Below, piece after piece: positions 51,840 to 64,000 of a stretch of 64,000 bases of DNA; the first letter of the stretch is position 1, and the number at the start of each line of letters is the position of its first letter. The stretch is taken from positions 1 through 64,000 of the forward strand of contig NW_003120082.1 in assembly GCF_000003605.2 (NCBI RefSeq), written 5' to 3'. The DNA is from Saccoglossus kowalevskii. Taxonomy: Eukaryota > Hemichordata > Enteropneusta > Harrimaniidae. The notes below the pieces were generated by a model, which ran no database searches, was not told the origin of the DNA, and was given only the letters and a program-made list of their open reading frames with translations. Position numbers and translations under genes: made by a program.

Positions 51840-54800
51840 ATGTAGATTTTGAAATATTTCCAAACATGAAATGGTCGCCAATTACAATAAATTTCCATGT
51901 CTCTGACAGATGAGTGGTCAGGTGATACACCAGTTCCAAAAGTAAAGTTAAATCGGTCGAGGTTAGTACTTGCATGGGAGACTACCGGAGAAAAGCAGCC
52001 GGTGAGTTTTTTTTTGCAGTCTGCATCTCTTTGGTCTAAGCTGTTGAAACAGCGTGCAAAGTTGTCCAAACCGATTTCAAAGTTGGTAGATTTGCGTGTT
52101 TATTTGATCTAAGTTGTTGTTATATCTAACCCTGCTGTTATAAAGTATGAAAAATGAATAAAATCCATTCGAAGCCTCCCATGTTAGCAGACTGTCATAT
52201 GAGCCGGCTGTAAAATGAACAAACACACCCTGAGAATGTGAAAAGCTCTTGAAAATTCGGTGGATTTGCGTGTATATTCCCCCCTAAGTCATTTCGTAAA
52301 GAACCCCGCAGTTAAATTTAGAACAAAAATATGTAAAAGTCTAAAAATACTATTTATGTTAGTACATTGTACCACTGCCCAGGCGCAAAGTGATTAACAA
52401 AGTGCATACAAAGTTGTGAAAATCCCGTGCAAAGTTGACAGATTTACATGGAAATGTTACCTATGTTGTTACATTATCGAGACCAGTAGTTAAAAGTTTG
52501 CGAAAGTGAATAAATATATCATAAAAGGCCGATGAAATCTCGTAGTGGCCCTCGAAGGATGTAGAATTTTGAAATATTTCCAAACATAAAATGGTCGCCA
52601 ATTACAATAAATTTCAAATGTCTCTGACAGATGAGTGGTCAGGTGATACACCAGTTCCAAAAGTAAAGTTAAATCGGTTGAGGTTAGTACTTGCATGGGA
52701 GACTACTGGAGAAAAGCAGCCGGTGAGTTTTTTTTTGCAGTCTGCATCTTTTTGGTCTAAGCTGTTGAAACAGCGTGCAAAGTTGTCCAAACCGATTTCA
52801 AAGTTGGTAGATTTGCGTGTTTATTTGATCTAAGTTGTTGTTATATCTAACCCTGCTGTTATAAAGTATGAAAAATGAATAAAATCCATTCGAAGCCTCC
52901 CATGTTAGCAGACTGTCATATGAGCCGGCTGTAAAATGAACAAACACACCCTGAGAATGTGAAAAGCTCTTGAAAATTCGGTGGATTTGCGTGTATATTC
53001 CTCCCTAAGTCATTTCGTAAAGAACCCCGCAGTTAAATTTAGAACAAAAATATGTAAAAGTCTAAAAATACTATTTATGTTAGTACATTGTACCACTGCC
53101 CAGGCGCAAAGTGATTAACAAAGTGCATACAAAGTTGTGAAAATCCCGTGCAAAGTTGACAGATTTACATGGAAATGTTACCTATGTTGTTACATTATCG
53201 AGACCAGTAGTTAAAAGTTTGCGAAAGTGAATAAATATATCATAAAAGGCCGATGGAATCTCGTAGTGGCCCTCGAAGGATGTAGAATTTTGAAATATTT
53301 CCAAACATGAAATGGTCGCCAATTACAATAAATTTCAAATGTCTCTGACAGATGAGTGGTCAGGTGATACACCAGTTCCAAAAGTAAAGTTAAATCGGTT
53401 GAGGTTAGTACTTGCATGGGAGACTACCGGAAAAAAGCAGCCGGTGAGTTTTTTTTTTTGCAGTCTGCATCTCTTTAGTCTAAGCTGTTGAAACAGCGTG
53501 CAAAGTTGTCCAAACTGATTTAAAATTTGGTAGATTTGCGTGTTTATTTGATCTAAGTTGTTGTTATATCTAACCCTGCTGTTATAAAGTATGAAAAATG
53601 AATAAAATCCATTCGAAGCCTCCCATGTTAGCAGACTGTCATATGAGCCGGCTGTAAAATGAACAAACACATCCTGAGAATGTGAAAAGCTCTTGAAAAT
53701 TCGGTGGATTTGCGTGTATATTCACCCCTAAGTCATTTCGTAAAGAACCCCGCAGTTAAATTTAGAACAAAAATATGTAAAAGTCTAAAAATACTATTTA
53801 TGTTAGTACATTATACCACTGCCCAGGCGCAAAGTGATTAACAAAGTGCATACAAAGTTGTGAAAATCCCGTGCAGGGTTGACAGATTTACATGGAAATG
53901 TTACCTATGTTGTTACATTATCGAGACCAGTAGTTAAAAGTTTGCGAAAGTGAATAAATATATCATAAAAGGCCGATGGAATCTCGTAGTGGCCCTCGAA
54001 GGATGTAGAATTTTGAAATATTTCCAAACATGAAATGGTCGCCAATTACAATAAATTTCAAATGTCTCTGACAGATGAGTGGTCAGGTGATACACCAGTT
54101 CCAAAAGTAAAGTTAAATCGGTTGAGGTTAGTACTTGCATGGGAGACTACTGGAGAAAAGCAGCCGGTGATTTTTTTTTTGTCTGCATCTCTTTGGTCTA
54201 AGCTGTTGAAACAGCATGCAAAGTTGTCCAAACTGATTTAAAATTTGGTAGATTTGCGTGTTTATTTGATCTAAGTTGTTGTTATATCTAACCCTGCTGT
54301 TATAAAGTATGAAAAATGAATAAAATCCATTCGAAGCCTCCCATGTTAGCAGACTGTCATATGAGCCGGCTGTAAAATGAACAAACACACCATGAGAATA
54401 TGAAAAGCTCTTGAAAATTCGGTGAATTTGCGTGTATATTCCCCCCTAAGTCATTTCGTAAAGAACCCCGCAGTTAAATTTAGAACACAAATATGTAAAA
54501 GTCTAAAAATACTATTTATGTTAGTACATTGTACCACTGCCCAGGCGCAAAGTGATTAACAAAGTGCATACAAAGTTGTGAAAATCCCGTGCAAAGTTGA
54601 CAGATTTACATGGAAATGTCACCTATGTTGTTACATTATCGAGACCAGTAGTTAAAAGTTTGCGAAAGTGAATAAATATATCATAAAAGGCCGATGGAAT
54701 CTCGTAGTGGCCCTCGAAGGATGTAGAATTTTGAAATATTTCCAAACATGAAATGGTCGCCAATTACAATAAATTTCAAATGTCTCTGACAGATGAGTGG

Positions 54801-57800
54801 TCAGGTGATATACCAGTTCCAAAAGTAAAGTTAAATCGGTCGAGGTTAGTAATTGCATGGGAGACTACCGGAGAAAAGCAGCCGGTTAGGTTTTTTTTGC
54901 AGTCTGCATCTCTTTGGTCTAAGCTGTTGAAACAGCGTGCAAAGTTGTCCAAACCGATTTCAAAGTTGGTAGATTTGCGTGTTTATTTGATCTAAGTTGT
55001 TGTTATATCTAACCCTGCTGTTATAAAGTATGAAAAATGAATAAAATCCATTCGAAGCCTCCCATGTTTACAGACTGTCATATGAGCCGGCTGTAAAATG
55101 AACAAACACACCCTGAGAATGTGAAAAGCTCTTGAAAATTCGGTGGATTTGCGTGTATATTCCCCCCTAAGTCATTTCGTAAAGAACCCCGCAGTTAAAT
55201 TTAGAACAAAAATATGTAAAAGTCTAAAAATACTATTTATGTTAGTACATTGTACCACTGCCCAGGCGCAAAGTGATTAACAAAGTGCATACAAAGTTGT
55301 GAAAATCCCGTGCAAAGTTGACAGATTTACATGGAAATGTTACCTATGTTGTTACATTATCGAGACCAGTAGTTAAAAGTTTGCGAAAGTGAATAAATAT
55401 ATCATAAAAGGCCGATGGAATCTCGTAGTGGCCCTCGAAGGATGTAGAATTTTGAAATATTTCCAAACATGAAATGGTCGCCAATTACAATAAATTTCAA
55501 ATGTCTCTGACAGATGAGTGGTCAGGAGATACACCAGTTCCAAAAGTAAAGTTAAATAGGTCGAGGTTAGTACTTGCATGGGAGACTACCGGAGAAAAGC
55601 AGCCAGTGAGTTTTTTTTGGCAGTCTGCATCTTTTTGGTCTAAGCTGTTGAAACAGCGTGCAAAGTTGTCCAAACCGATTTCAAAGTTGGTAGATTTGCG
55701 TGTTTATTTGATCTAAGTTGTTGTTATATCTAACCCTGCTGTTATAAAGTATGAAAAATGAATAAAATCCATTCGAAGCCTCCCATGTTAGCAGACTGTC
55801 ATATGAGCCGGCTGTAAAATGAACAAACACACCATGAGAATATGAAAAGCTCTTGAAAATTCGGTGAATTTGCGTGTATATTCCCCCCTAAGTCATTTCG
55901 TAAAGAACCCCGCAGTTAAATTTAGAACACAAATATGTAAAAGTCTAAAAATACTATTTATGTTAGTACATTGTACCACTGCCCAGGCGCAAAGTGATTA
56001 ACAAAGTGCATACAAAGTTGTGAAAATCGCGTGCAAAGTTGACAGATTTACATGGAAATGTCACCTATGTTGTTACATTATCGAGACCAGTAGTTAAAAG
56101 TTTGCGAAAGTGAATAAATATATCATAAAAGGCCGATGGAATCTCGTAGTGGCCCTCGAAGGATGTAGAATTTTGAAATATTTCCAAACATGAAATGGTC
56201 GCCAATTACAATAAATTTCAAATGTCTCTGACAGATGAGTGGTCAGGTGATATACGAGTTCCAAAAGTAAAGTTAAATCAATCGAGGTTAGTACTTGCAT
56301 GGGAGACTACCGGAGAAAATCAGCCGGTGAGTTTTTTTTTTGCAGTCTGCATCTCTTTGGTCTAAGCTGTTGAAACAGCGTGCAAAGTTGTCCAAACCGA
56401 TTTCAAAGTTGGTATATTTGCTTGTTTATTTGATCTAAGTTGTTGTTATATCTAACCCTGCTGTTATAAAGTATGAAAAATGAATAAAATCCATTCGAAG
56501 CCTCCCATGTTAGCATACTGTCATATGAGCCGGCTGTAAAATGAACAAACACACCCTGAGAATGTGAAAAGCTCTTTGAAAATTCGGTGGATGTGCGTGT
56601 ATATTTCTCCCTAAGTCGTTTCGTAAGAACCCCGCAGTTAAATTAGAACAAAAATATGTAAAAGACTAAAAATACTATTTATGTTAGTACATTGTACCAC
56701 TGCCCAGGCGCAAAGTGATTAACAAAAGTGCATACAAAAGTTGTGAAAATCCCGTGCAAAGTTGACAGATTTACATGGAAATGTTACCTATGTTGTTACA
56801 TTATCGAGACCAGTAGTTAAAAGTTTGCGAAAGTGAATAAATATATCATAAAAGGCTGATGGAATCTCGTAGTGGCCCTCGAAGGATGTAGAATTTTGAA
56901 ATATTTCCAAACATGAAACGGTCGCCAATTACAATAAATTTCTAATGTCTCTGACAGATGAGTGGTCATGTGATACACCAGTTCCAAAAGTAAAGTTAAA
57001 TCGGTCGAGGTTAGTACTTGCATGGGAGACTACCGGAGAAAACCAGCCGGTAATTTTTTTTGCAGTCTAAGCTGTTGAAACAGCGTGCAAAGTTGTCCAA
57101 ACCGATTTCAAAGTTGGTAGATTTGCGTGTTTATTTGATCTAAGTTGTTGTTATATCTAACCCTGCTGTTATAAAGTATGAAAAATGAATAAAATCCATT
57201 CGAAGCCTCCCATGTTAGCAGACTGTCATATGAGCCGGCTGTAAAATGAATAAACACACCCTGAGAATGTGAAAAGCTCTTGAAAATTCGGTGGATTTGC
57301 GTGTATATTCCCCCCTAAGTCATTTCGTAAAGAACCCCGCAGTTAAATTTAGAACAAAAATATGTAAAAGTCTAAAAATACTATTTATGTTAGTACATTG
57401 TACCACTGCCCAGGCGCAAAGTGATTAACAAAGTGCATACAAAGATGTGAAAATCCCGTGCAAAGTTGACAGATTTACATGGAAATGGTACCTATGTTGT
57501 TACATTATCGAGACCAGTAGTTAAAAGTTTGCGAAAGTGAATAAATATATCATAAAAGGCCGATGGAATCTCGTAGTGGACCTCGAAGGATGTAGAATTT
57601 TGAAATATTTCCAAACATGAAATGGTCGCCAATTACAATAAATTTCAAATGTCTCTGATCGATGAGTGGTCAGCTGATACACCAGTTCCAAACGTAAAGT
57701 TAAATCGGTCGAGGTTAGTACTTGCACGGGAGACTACCGGGGAAAAGCAGCCGGTGATTTTTTTTGCAGTCTAAGCTGTTGAAACAGCGTGCAAAGTTGT

Positions 57801-59011
57801 CCAAACCGATTTCAAAGTTGGTAGATTTGCGTGTTTATTTGGTCTAAGTTGTTGTTATATCTAACCCTGCTGTTATAAAGTATGAAAAATGAATAAAATC
57901 CATTCGAAGCCTCCCATGTTAGCAGACTGTCATATGAGCCGGCTGTAAAATGAACAAACACACCCTGAGAATGTGAAAAGCTCTAGAAAATTCGGTGGAT
58001 TTGCGTGTATATTCCCCCCTAAGTCATTTCGTAAGACCCCGCAGTTAAATTTACAACAAAATATGTAAAAGTCTAAAAATACTATTATGTTAGTACATTG
58101 TACCCACTTGCCCAGGCGCAAAAGTGATAACAAAGTGCATACAAAAGTTGTGAAAATCCCGTGCAAAGTTGACAGATTTACATGGTAATGTTTCCTATGT
58201 TGTTACATTATCGAGACCAGTAGTTAAAAGTTTGCGAAAGTGAATAAATATATCATAACAGGCCGATGGAATCTCGTAGTGGCCCTCGAAGGATGTAGAA
58301 TTTTGAAATATTTCCAAACATGAAATGGTCGCCAATTACAATAATTTTCAAATGTATTTGATAGAAGAGTGGTCAGGTGATACACCAGTTCCAAAAGTAA
58401 AGTTAAATCGGTCGAGGTTAGTACTTGCATGGGAGACTACCGGAGAAAAGCAGCCGGTGAGTTTTTTTTGCAGTCTGCATCTCTTTGGTCTAAGCTGTTG
58501 AAACAGCGTGCAAAGTTGTCCAAACCGATTTCAAAGTTGGTAGATTTGCGTGTTTATTTGATCTAAGTTGTTGTTATATCTAACCCTGCTGTTATAACGT
58601 ATGAAAAATGAATAAAATCCATTCGAAGCCTCCCATGTTAGCAAGCTGTCATATGAGCCGGCTGTAAAATGAACAAACACACCCTGAGAATGTGAAAAGC
58701 TCTTGAAAATTCGGTGGATTTGCGTGTATATTCCCCCCTAAGTCATTTCGTAAAGACCCCGCAGTTAAATTTAGAACAAAAATATGTAAAAGTCTAAAAA
58801 TACTATTTATGTTAGAAAATTGTACCACTGCCCAGGCGCAAAGTGATTAACAAAGTGCATACAAAGTTGTGAAAATCCCGTGCAAAGTTGACAGATTTAC
58901 ATGGAAATGTTTCCTATGTTGTTACATTATCGAGACCAGTAGTTAAACGTTTGCGAAAGTGAATAAATATATCATAAAAGGCTGATGGAATCTCGTAGTG
59001 GCCCTCGAAGG
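51840..59011 (+). repeat. General-type block, ten monomers
   Basis: Monomers at 51840, 52559, 53280, 54003, 54721, 55442, 56163, 56886 (short), 57590 (short) and 58293. The 54003 copy has lost GCAG after its T-tract. ACCATGAGAATATG and GGTGAATTTGCG occur in 54003 and 55442 and again at 2551. Indel clusters lie at about 51808-51898, 56570-56745 and 58030-58150. Confidence 0.83.
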
Positions 59012-62000
59012 ATGTAGAATTTTGAAATATTTCCAAACATGAAATGGTCGCCAATTACAATAAATTTCAAATGTCTCTGATAGAAGAGTGGTCAGGTGAT
59101 ACACCAGTTCCAAAAGTAAAGTTAAATCGGTCGAGGTTAGTACTTGCCTGTTTAGATTACCGGAGAAAACCAGCCAGTCAGTTTTTTTTGCAGTCTAAGC
59201 TGTTGAAACAGCGTGCAAAGTTGTCCATACCGATTTCAAAGTTGGTAGATTTGCGTGTTTATTTGATCTAAGTTGTTGTTATATCTAACCCTGCTGTTAT
59301 AAAGTAAGAAAAATGAATAAAATCCATTTGAAGCCTCCCATGTTAGCAGACTGTCATATGAGCCGGCTGTAAAATGAACAAACACACCCTGAGCATGTGA
59401 AAAGCTCTTGAAAATTCGGTGGATTTGCGTGTATATTCCCCCCTAAGTCATTTCGTAAAGAACCCCGCAGTTAAATTTAGAACAAAAATATGTAAAAGTC
59501 TAAAAATACTATTTATGTTAGTACATTGTACCACTGCTCAGGCGCAAAGTGATTAACAAAGTGCATACAAAGTTGTGAAAATCCCGTGAAAAGTTGACAG
59601 ATTTACATGGAAATGTTACCTATGTTGTTACATTATCGAGACCAGTAGTTAAATGTTCGCGAAAGTGAATAAATATATCATAAAAGGCCAATGGAATCTC
59701 GTAGTGGCGCTCGAAGGATGTAGAATTTTGAAATATTTCCAAACATGAAATGGTCGCCAATTACAATAAATTTCAAATGTCTCTGATAGATGAGTGGTCA
59801 GGTGATACACCTGTTCCAAAAGTAAAGTTAAATCGGTCGAGGTTAGTACTTGCACGAGAGACTACCGGAGAAAAGCAGCCGGTGAGTTTTTTTTTGCAGT
59901 CTGCATCTCTTTGGTCTAAGCTGTTGAAACAGCGTGCAAAGTTGTCCAAACCGATTTCAAAGTTGGTAGATTTGCGTGTTTATTTGATCTATGTTGTTGT
60001 TATATCTAACCCTGCTGTTATAAAGTATGAAAAATGAATAAAATCCATTCGAAGCCTCCCATGTTAGCAGACTGTCATATGAGCCGGCTGTAAAATGAAC
60101 AAACACACCCTGAGAATGTTAAAAGCTCTTGAAAATTCGGTGGATTTGCGTGTCTATTCCCCCCTAAGTCATTTCGTAAAGAACCCCGCAGTTAAATTTA
60201 GAACAAAAATATGTAAAAGTCTAAAAATACTATTTATGTTGGTACATTGTACCACTGCTCAGGCGCAAAGTGATTAACAAAGTGCATACAAAGTTGTGAA
60301 AATCCCGTGCAAAGTTGACAGATTTACATGCAAATGTTACCTATGTTGTTACATTATCGAGACCAGTAGTTAAATGTTCGCGAAAGTGAATAAATATATC
60401 ATAAAAGGCCGATGGAATCTCGTAGTGGCCCTCGAAGGATGTAGAATTTTGAAATATTTCCAAACATGAAATGGTCGCCAATTACAATACATTTCAAATG
60501 TCTCTGATAGATGAGTGGTCAGGTGATACACCAGTTCCAAAAGTAAAGTTAAATCGGTCGAGGTTAGTACTTGCATGGGAGACTACCGGAGAAAACCAGC
60601 CAGTCAGTTTTTTTTGCAGTCTAAGCTGTTGAAACAGCGTGCAAAGTTGTCCAAACCGATTTCAAATTTGGTAGATTTGCGTGTTTATTTGATCTAAGTT
60701 GTTGTTATATCTAACCCTGCTGTTATAAAGTAAGAAAAATGAATAAAATCCATTTGAAGCCTCCCATGTTAGCAGACTGTCATATGAGCCGGCTGTAAAA
60801 TGAACAAACACACCCTGAGAATGTGAAAAGCTCTTGAAAATTCGGTGGATTTGCGTGTATATCCCCCCCAAGTCATTTCGTAAAGAACCCCGCAGTTAAA
60901 TTTAGAACAAAAATATGTAAAAGTCTAAAAATACTATTTATGTTGGTACATTGTACCACTGCTCAGGCGCAAAGTGATTAACAAAGTGCATACAAAGTTG
61001 TGAAAATCCCGTGCAAAGTTGACAGATTTACATGGAAATGTTACCTATGTTGTTACATTATCGAGACCAGTAGTTAAATGTTCGCGAAAGTGAATAAATA
61101 TATCAGAAAAGGCCGATGGAATCTCGTAGTGGCCCTCGAAGGATGTAGAATTTTGAAATATTTCCAAACATGAAATGGTCGCCAATTACAATAAATTTTA
61201 AATGTCTCTGATAGATGAGTGATCAGGTGATACACCTGTTCCAAAAGTAAAGTTAAATCGGTCGAGGTTAGTACTTGCACGAGAGACTACCGGAGAAAAG
61301 CAGCCGGTGAGTTTTTTTTTGCAGTCTGCATCTCTTTGGTCTAAGCAATTGAAACAGCGTGCAAAGTTGTCCAAACCGATTTCAAAGTTGGTAGATTTGC
61401 GTGTTTATTTGATCTATGTTGTTGTTATATCTAACCCTGCTGTTATAAAGTATGAAAAATGAATAAAATCCATTCGAAGCCTCCCATGTTAGCAGACTGT
61501 CATATGAGCCGGCTGTAAAATGAACAAACACACCCTGAGAATGTTAAAAGCTCTTGAAAATTCGGTGGATTTGCGTGTCTATTCCCCCTAAGTCATTTCG
61601 TAAAGAACCCCGCAGTTAAATTTAGAACAAAAATATGTAAAAGTCTAAAAATACTATTTATGTTGGTACATTGTACCACTGCTCAGGCGCAAAGTGATTA
61701 ACAAAGTGCATACAAAGTTGTGAAAATCCCGTGCAAAGTTGACAGATTTACATGGAAATGTTACCTATGTTGTTACATTATCGAGACCAGTAGTTAAATG
61801 TTCGCGAAAGTGAATAAATATATCAGAAAAGGCCGATGGAATCTCGTAGTGGCCCTCGAAGGATGTAGAATTTTGAAATATTTCCAAACATGAAATGGTC
61901 GCCAATTACAATAAATTTCAAATGTCTCTGATAGATGAGTGGTCAGGTGATACACCAGTTCCAAAAGTAAAGTTAAATCGGTCGAGGTTAGTACTTGCAT

Positions 62001-63975
62001 GGGAGACTACCGGAGAAAACCAGCCAGTCAGTTTTTTTTGCAGTCTAAGCTGTTGAAACAGCGTGCAAAGTTGTCCAAACCGATTTCAAATTTGGTAGAT
62101 TTGCGTGTTTATTTGATCTAAGTTGTTGTTATATCTAACCCTGCTGTTATAAAGTAAGAAAAATGAATAAAATCCATTTGAAGCCTCCCATGTTAGCAGA
62201 CTGTCATATGAGCCGGCTGTAAAATGAACAAACACACCCTGAGAATGTGAAAAGCTCTTGAAAATTCGTTGGATTTGCGTGTATATCCCCCCCAAGTCAT
62301 TTCGTAAAGAACCCCGCAGTTAAATTTAGAACAAAAATATGTAAAAGTCTAAAAATACTATTTATGTTGGTACATTGTACCACTGCTCAGGCGCAAAGTG
62401 ATTAACAAAGTGCATACAAAGTTGTGAAAATCCCGTGCAAAGTTGACAGATTTACATGGAAATGTTACCTATGTTGTTACATTATCGAGACCAGTAGTTA
62501 AATGTTCGCGAAAGTGAATAAATATATCAGAAAAGGCCGATGGAATCTCGTAGTGGCCCTCGAAGGATGTAGAATTTTGAAATATTTCCAAACATGAAAT
62601 GGTCGCCAATTACAATAAATTTCAAATGTCTCTGATAGATGAGTGGTCAGGTGATACACCAGTTCCAAAAGTAAAGTTAAATCGGTCGAGGTTAGTACTT
62701 GCATGGGAGACTACCGGAGAAAACCAGCCAGTCAGTTTTTTTTGCAGTCTAAGCTGTTGAAACAGCGTGCAAAGTTGTCCAAACCGATTTCAAATTTGGT
62801 AGATTTGCGTGTTTATTTGATCTAAGTTGTTGTTATATCTAACCCTGCTGTTATAAAGTAAGAAAAATGAATAAAATCCATTTGAAGCCTCCCATGTTAG
62901 CAGACTGTCATATGAGCCGGCTGTAAAATGAACAAACACACCCTGAGAATGTGAAAAGCTCTTGAAAATTCGGTGGATTTGCGTGTATATCCCCCCAAAG
63001 TCATTTCGTAAAGAACCCCGCAGTTAAATTTAGAACAAAAATATGTAAAAGTCTAAAAATACTATTTATGTTAGTACACTGTACCACTGCCCAGGCGTAA
63101 AGTGATTAACAAAGTGCATACAAAGTTGTGAAAATCCCGTGCAAAGTTGACAGATTTACATGGAAATGGTACCTATGTTGTTACATTATCGAGACCAGTA
63201 GTTAAAAGTTTGCGAAAGTGAATAAATATATCATAAAAGGCCGAGGGAATCTCGTAGTGGCCCTCGAAGGATGTAGAATTTTGAAATATTTCCAAACATG
63301 AAATGGTCGCCAATTTACAATAAATTTTAAATGTCTCTGATAGATGAGTGGTCAGGTTATACACCAGTTCCAAAAGTAAAGTTAAATCGGTCGAGGTTAG
63401 TACTTGCATGGGTGATTACTGGAGAAAACCAGCCAGTCAGTTTTTTTTGCAGTCTAAGATGTTGAAACAGCGTGCAAAGTTGTCCAATCTGATTTCAAAT
63501 TTGGTAGATTTTCGTGTTTATTTGATCTAAGTTGTTGTTATATCTAACCCTGCTGTTATAAAGTATGAAAAATGAATAAAATCCATTCGAAGCCTCCCAT
63601 GTTAGCAGACTGTCATATGAGCCGGCTGTAAAATGAACAAACACACCCTGAGAATGTGAAAAGCTCTTGAAAATTTGGTGGATTAGCGTGTATATTCCTC
63701 CCTAAGTCATTTCGTAAAGAACCCCGCAGTTAAATTAGAACAAAAATATGTAAAAGACTAAAAATACTATTTATGTTAGTACATTGTACCACTGCCCAGG
63801 CGCAAAGTGATTAACAAAGTGCATACAAAGTTGTGAAAATCCCGTGCAAAGTTGACAGATTTTCATGGAAATGTTACCTATGTTGTTACATTATCGAGAC
63901 CAGTAGTTAAAAGTTTGCGAAAGTGAATAAATATATCATAAAAGGCCGATGTAATCTCGTCGTGGCCCTCGAAGG
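59012..63975 (+). repeat. Delta block, second occurrence (seven monomers, mostly short)
   Basis: Monomers at 59012 (short), 59718 (long), 60439 (short), 61143 (long), 61863 (short), 62567 (short) and 63271 (short). The 59718+60439 and 61143+61863 pairs form a ~1424-bp long/short dimer like the beta dimer but with different variants (TTCGCG, CCAGTCAG, GTAAGAAAAATG). 61863 and 62567 are near-identical neighbours at 704-bp spacing. The last copy (63271) ends with GATTTTCATGG and GTAATCTCGTCGTGG, variants of the 15114-15836 region. Confidence 0.85.
61863..62566 (+). repeat. Representative short-type monomer (704 bp)
   Basis: Differs from long monomers by loss of 15 bp: GCAGTCTAAGC in place of GCAGTCTGCATCTCTTTGGTCTAAGC with the inner 15 bases removed. 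The lost piece is bounded by a GTCT repeated on either side. Short copies in the window start at 3604, 5030, 6454, 21656, 23082, 23790, 26659, 30255, 32400, 33105, 36697, 41776, 47535, 49684, 56886, 57590, 59012, 60439, 61863, 62567 and 63271. Confidence 0.9.
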
Positions 63976-64000
63976 ATGTAGAATTTTGAAATATTTCCAA
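63976..64000 (+). repeat. Partial 90th monomer cut by the window end
   Basis: The first 25 bases of the next copy (ATGTAGAATTTTG onward). The array continues beyond the window. Confidence 0.95.

Larger units (their letters stand above)
1..64000 (+). repeat. Satellite DNA array, ~720-bp monomer, 89 full copies plus a partial copy
   Basis: The same ~720-bp sequence recurs end to end with no gap and no reversal. Monomer starts (first base of ATGTAG/ATATAG): 1, 724, 1447, 2161, 2884, 3604, 4310, 5030, 5733, 6454, 7162, 7883, 8608, 9331, 10054, 10776, 11499, 12220, 12949, 13678, 14400, 15114, 15837, 16560, 17282, 18011, 18745, 19475, 20204, 20935, 21656, 22360, 23082, 23790, 24496, 25217, 25938, 26659, 27366, 28086, 28808, 29530, 30255, 30959, 31680, 32400, 33105, 33811, 34531, 35255, 35976, 36697, 37401, 38130, 38859, 39606, 40329, 41051, 41776, 42481, 43202, 43923, 44644, 45367, 46089, 46811, 47535, 48240, 48961, 49684, 50388, 51112, 51840, 52559, 53280, 54003, 54721, 55442, 56163, 56886, 57590, 58293, 59012, 59718, 60439, 61143, 61863, 62567, 63271, 63976. 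The phase is arbitrary because neither array edge is inside the window. Copies differ mostly by scattered substitutions and small indels. No family is recognised; a centromeric or heterochromatic role is inference from size and structure only. Confidence 0.98.

Noticed and set aside
1-64000. Many 60-137-codon open frames on both strands as genes
   Set aside because: They recur once per monomer, overlap one another on opposite strands, are opened or closed by the same subfamily variants, and show frequent amino-acid-changing differences. No recognisable domain, no consistent start context and no unique flanking sequence were seen.
1-64000. CRISPR array or other repeat-spacer system
   Set aside because: The repeats are ~720 bp and directly abutting. 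There are no unique spacers between them.
1-64000. Transposable element, retroelement or viral insertion
   Set aside because: No terminal repeats, target-site duplications, polymerase-like or integrase-like frames, and no interruption of the monomer register anywhere.
1-64000. Ribosomal DNA or other multi-copy gene cluster
   Set aside because: The monomer is too short, AT-rich and variable, and no rRNA, histone or tRNA sequence is recognisable in it.

Overview
The whole window is one uninterrupted head-to-tail satellite DNA array. Taking each monomer to begin at the motif ATGTAGAATTTTG, which sits at base 1, I count 89 complete monomers (1-63975) plus a 25-base start of a 90th. Monomers are 703-747 bp, with a mean near 719 bp. 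All lie in the same orientation. No transposon, unique spacer, RNA gene or credible protein-coding gene interrupts them. The DNA is AT-rich (roughly 60-65% A+T by eye). An array of this size and monomer length points to a eukaryotic heterochromatic or centromeric/pericentromeric region. I do not recognise the satellite family and cannot name the organism.

The ~721-bp monomer is itself built from four diverged ~170-200-bp units, called D, A, B and C here in the order they follow the monomer start. Three of them (A, B, C) can be aligned by eye; the fourth (D) is more diverged and carries a T-tract insertion. The present repeat therefore looks like an old four-unit higher-order repeat, built on roughly nucleosome-length units, that became the new unit of amplification.

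On top of that lies a mosaic of monomer subfamilies. Alpha (T5-A-T5 tract): 1-2160 and 8608-12219. Beta (ATATAG start and/or AAGCTTTTG variant, with an alternating long/short dimer of ~1425 bp): 2884-7161, 26659-28807 and 33105-35254. Gamma (GACTCTGATAG variant, long or G-interrupted T-tract, 728-734 bp): 12220-13677, 17282-20934, 37401-41050 and 51112-51839. Delta (many TTCGCG-bearing and short monomers): 30255-33104 and 59012-63975. The remaining stretches hold general-type monomers. One 15-bp deletion defines 'short' monomers (21 of 89). The same variant combinations recur 6-53 kb apart, as expected from unequal exchange and gene conversion.

Short open frames recur once per monomer on both strands (most often a 68-codon frame on the minus strand). 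They look like by-products of array homogenisation, so I annotate no genes. The points most worth following up are the four-unit ancestry of the monomer, the nested dimer repeats, the long-range shuffling of variants, conserved short dyads, and local clusters of homopolymer-length indels that may be assembly noise.
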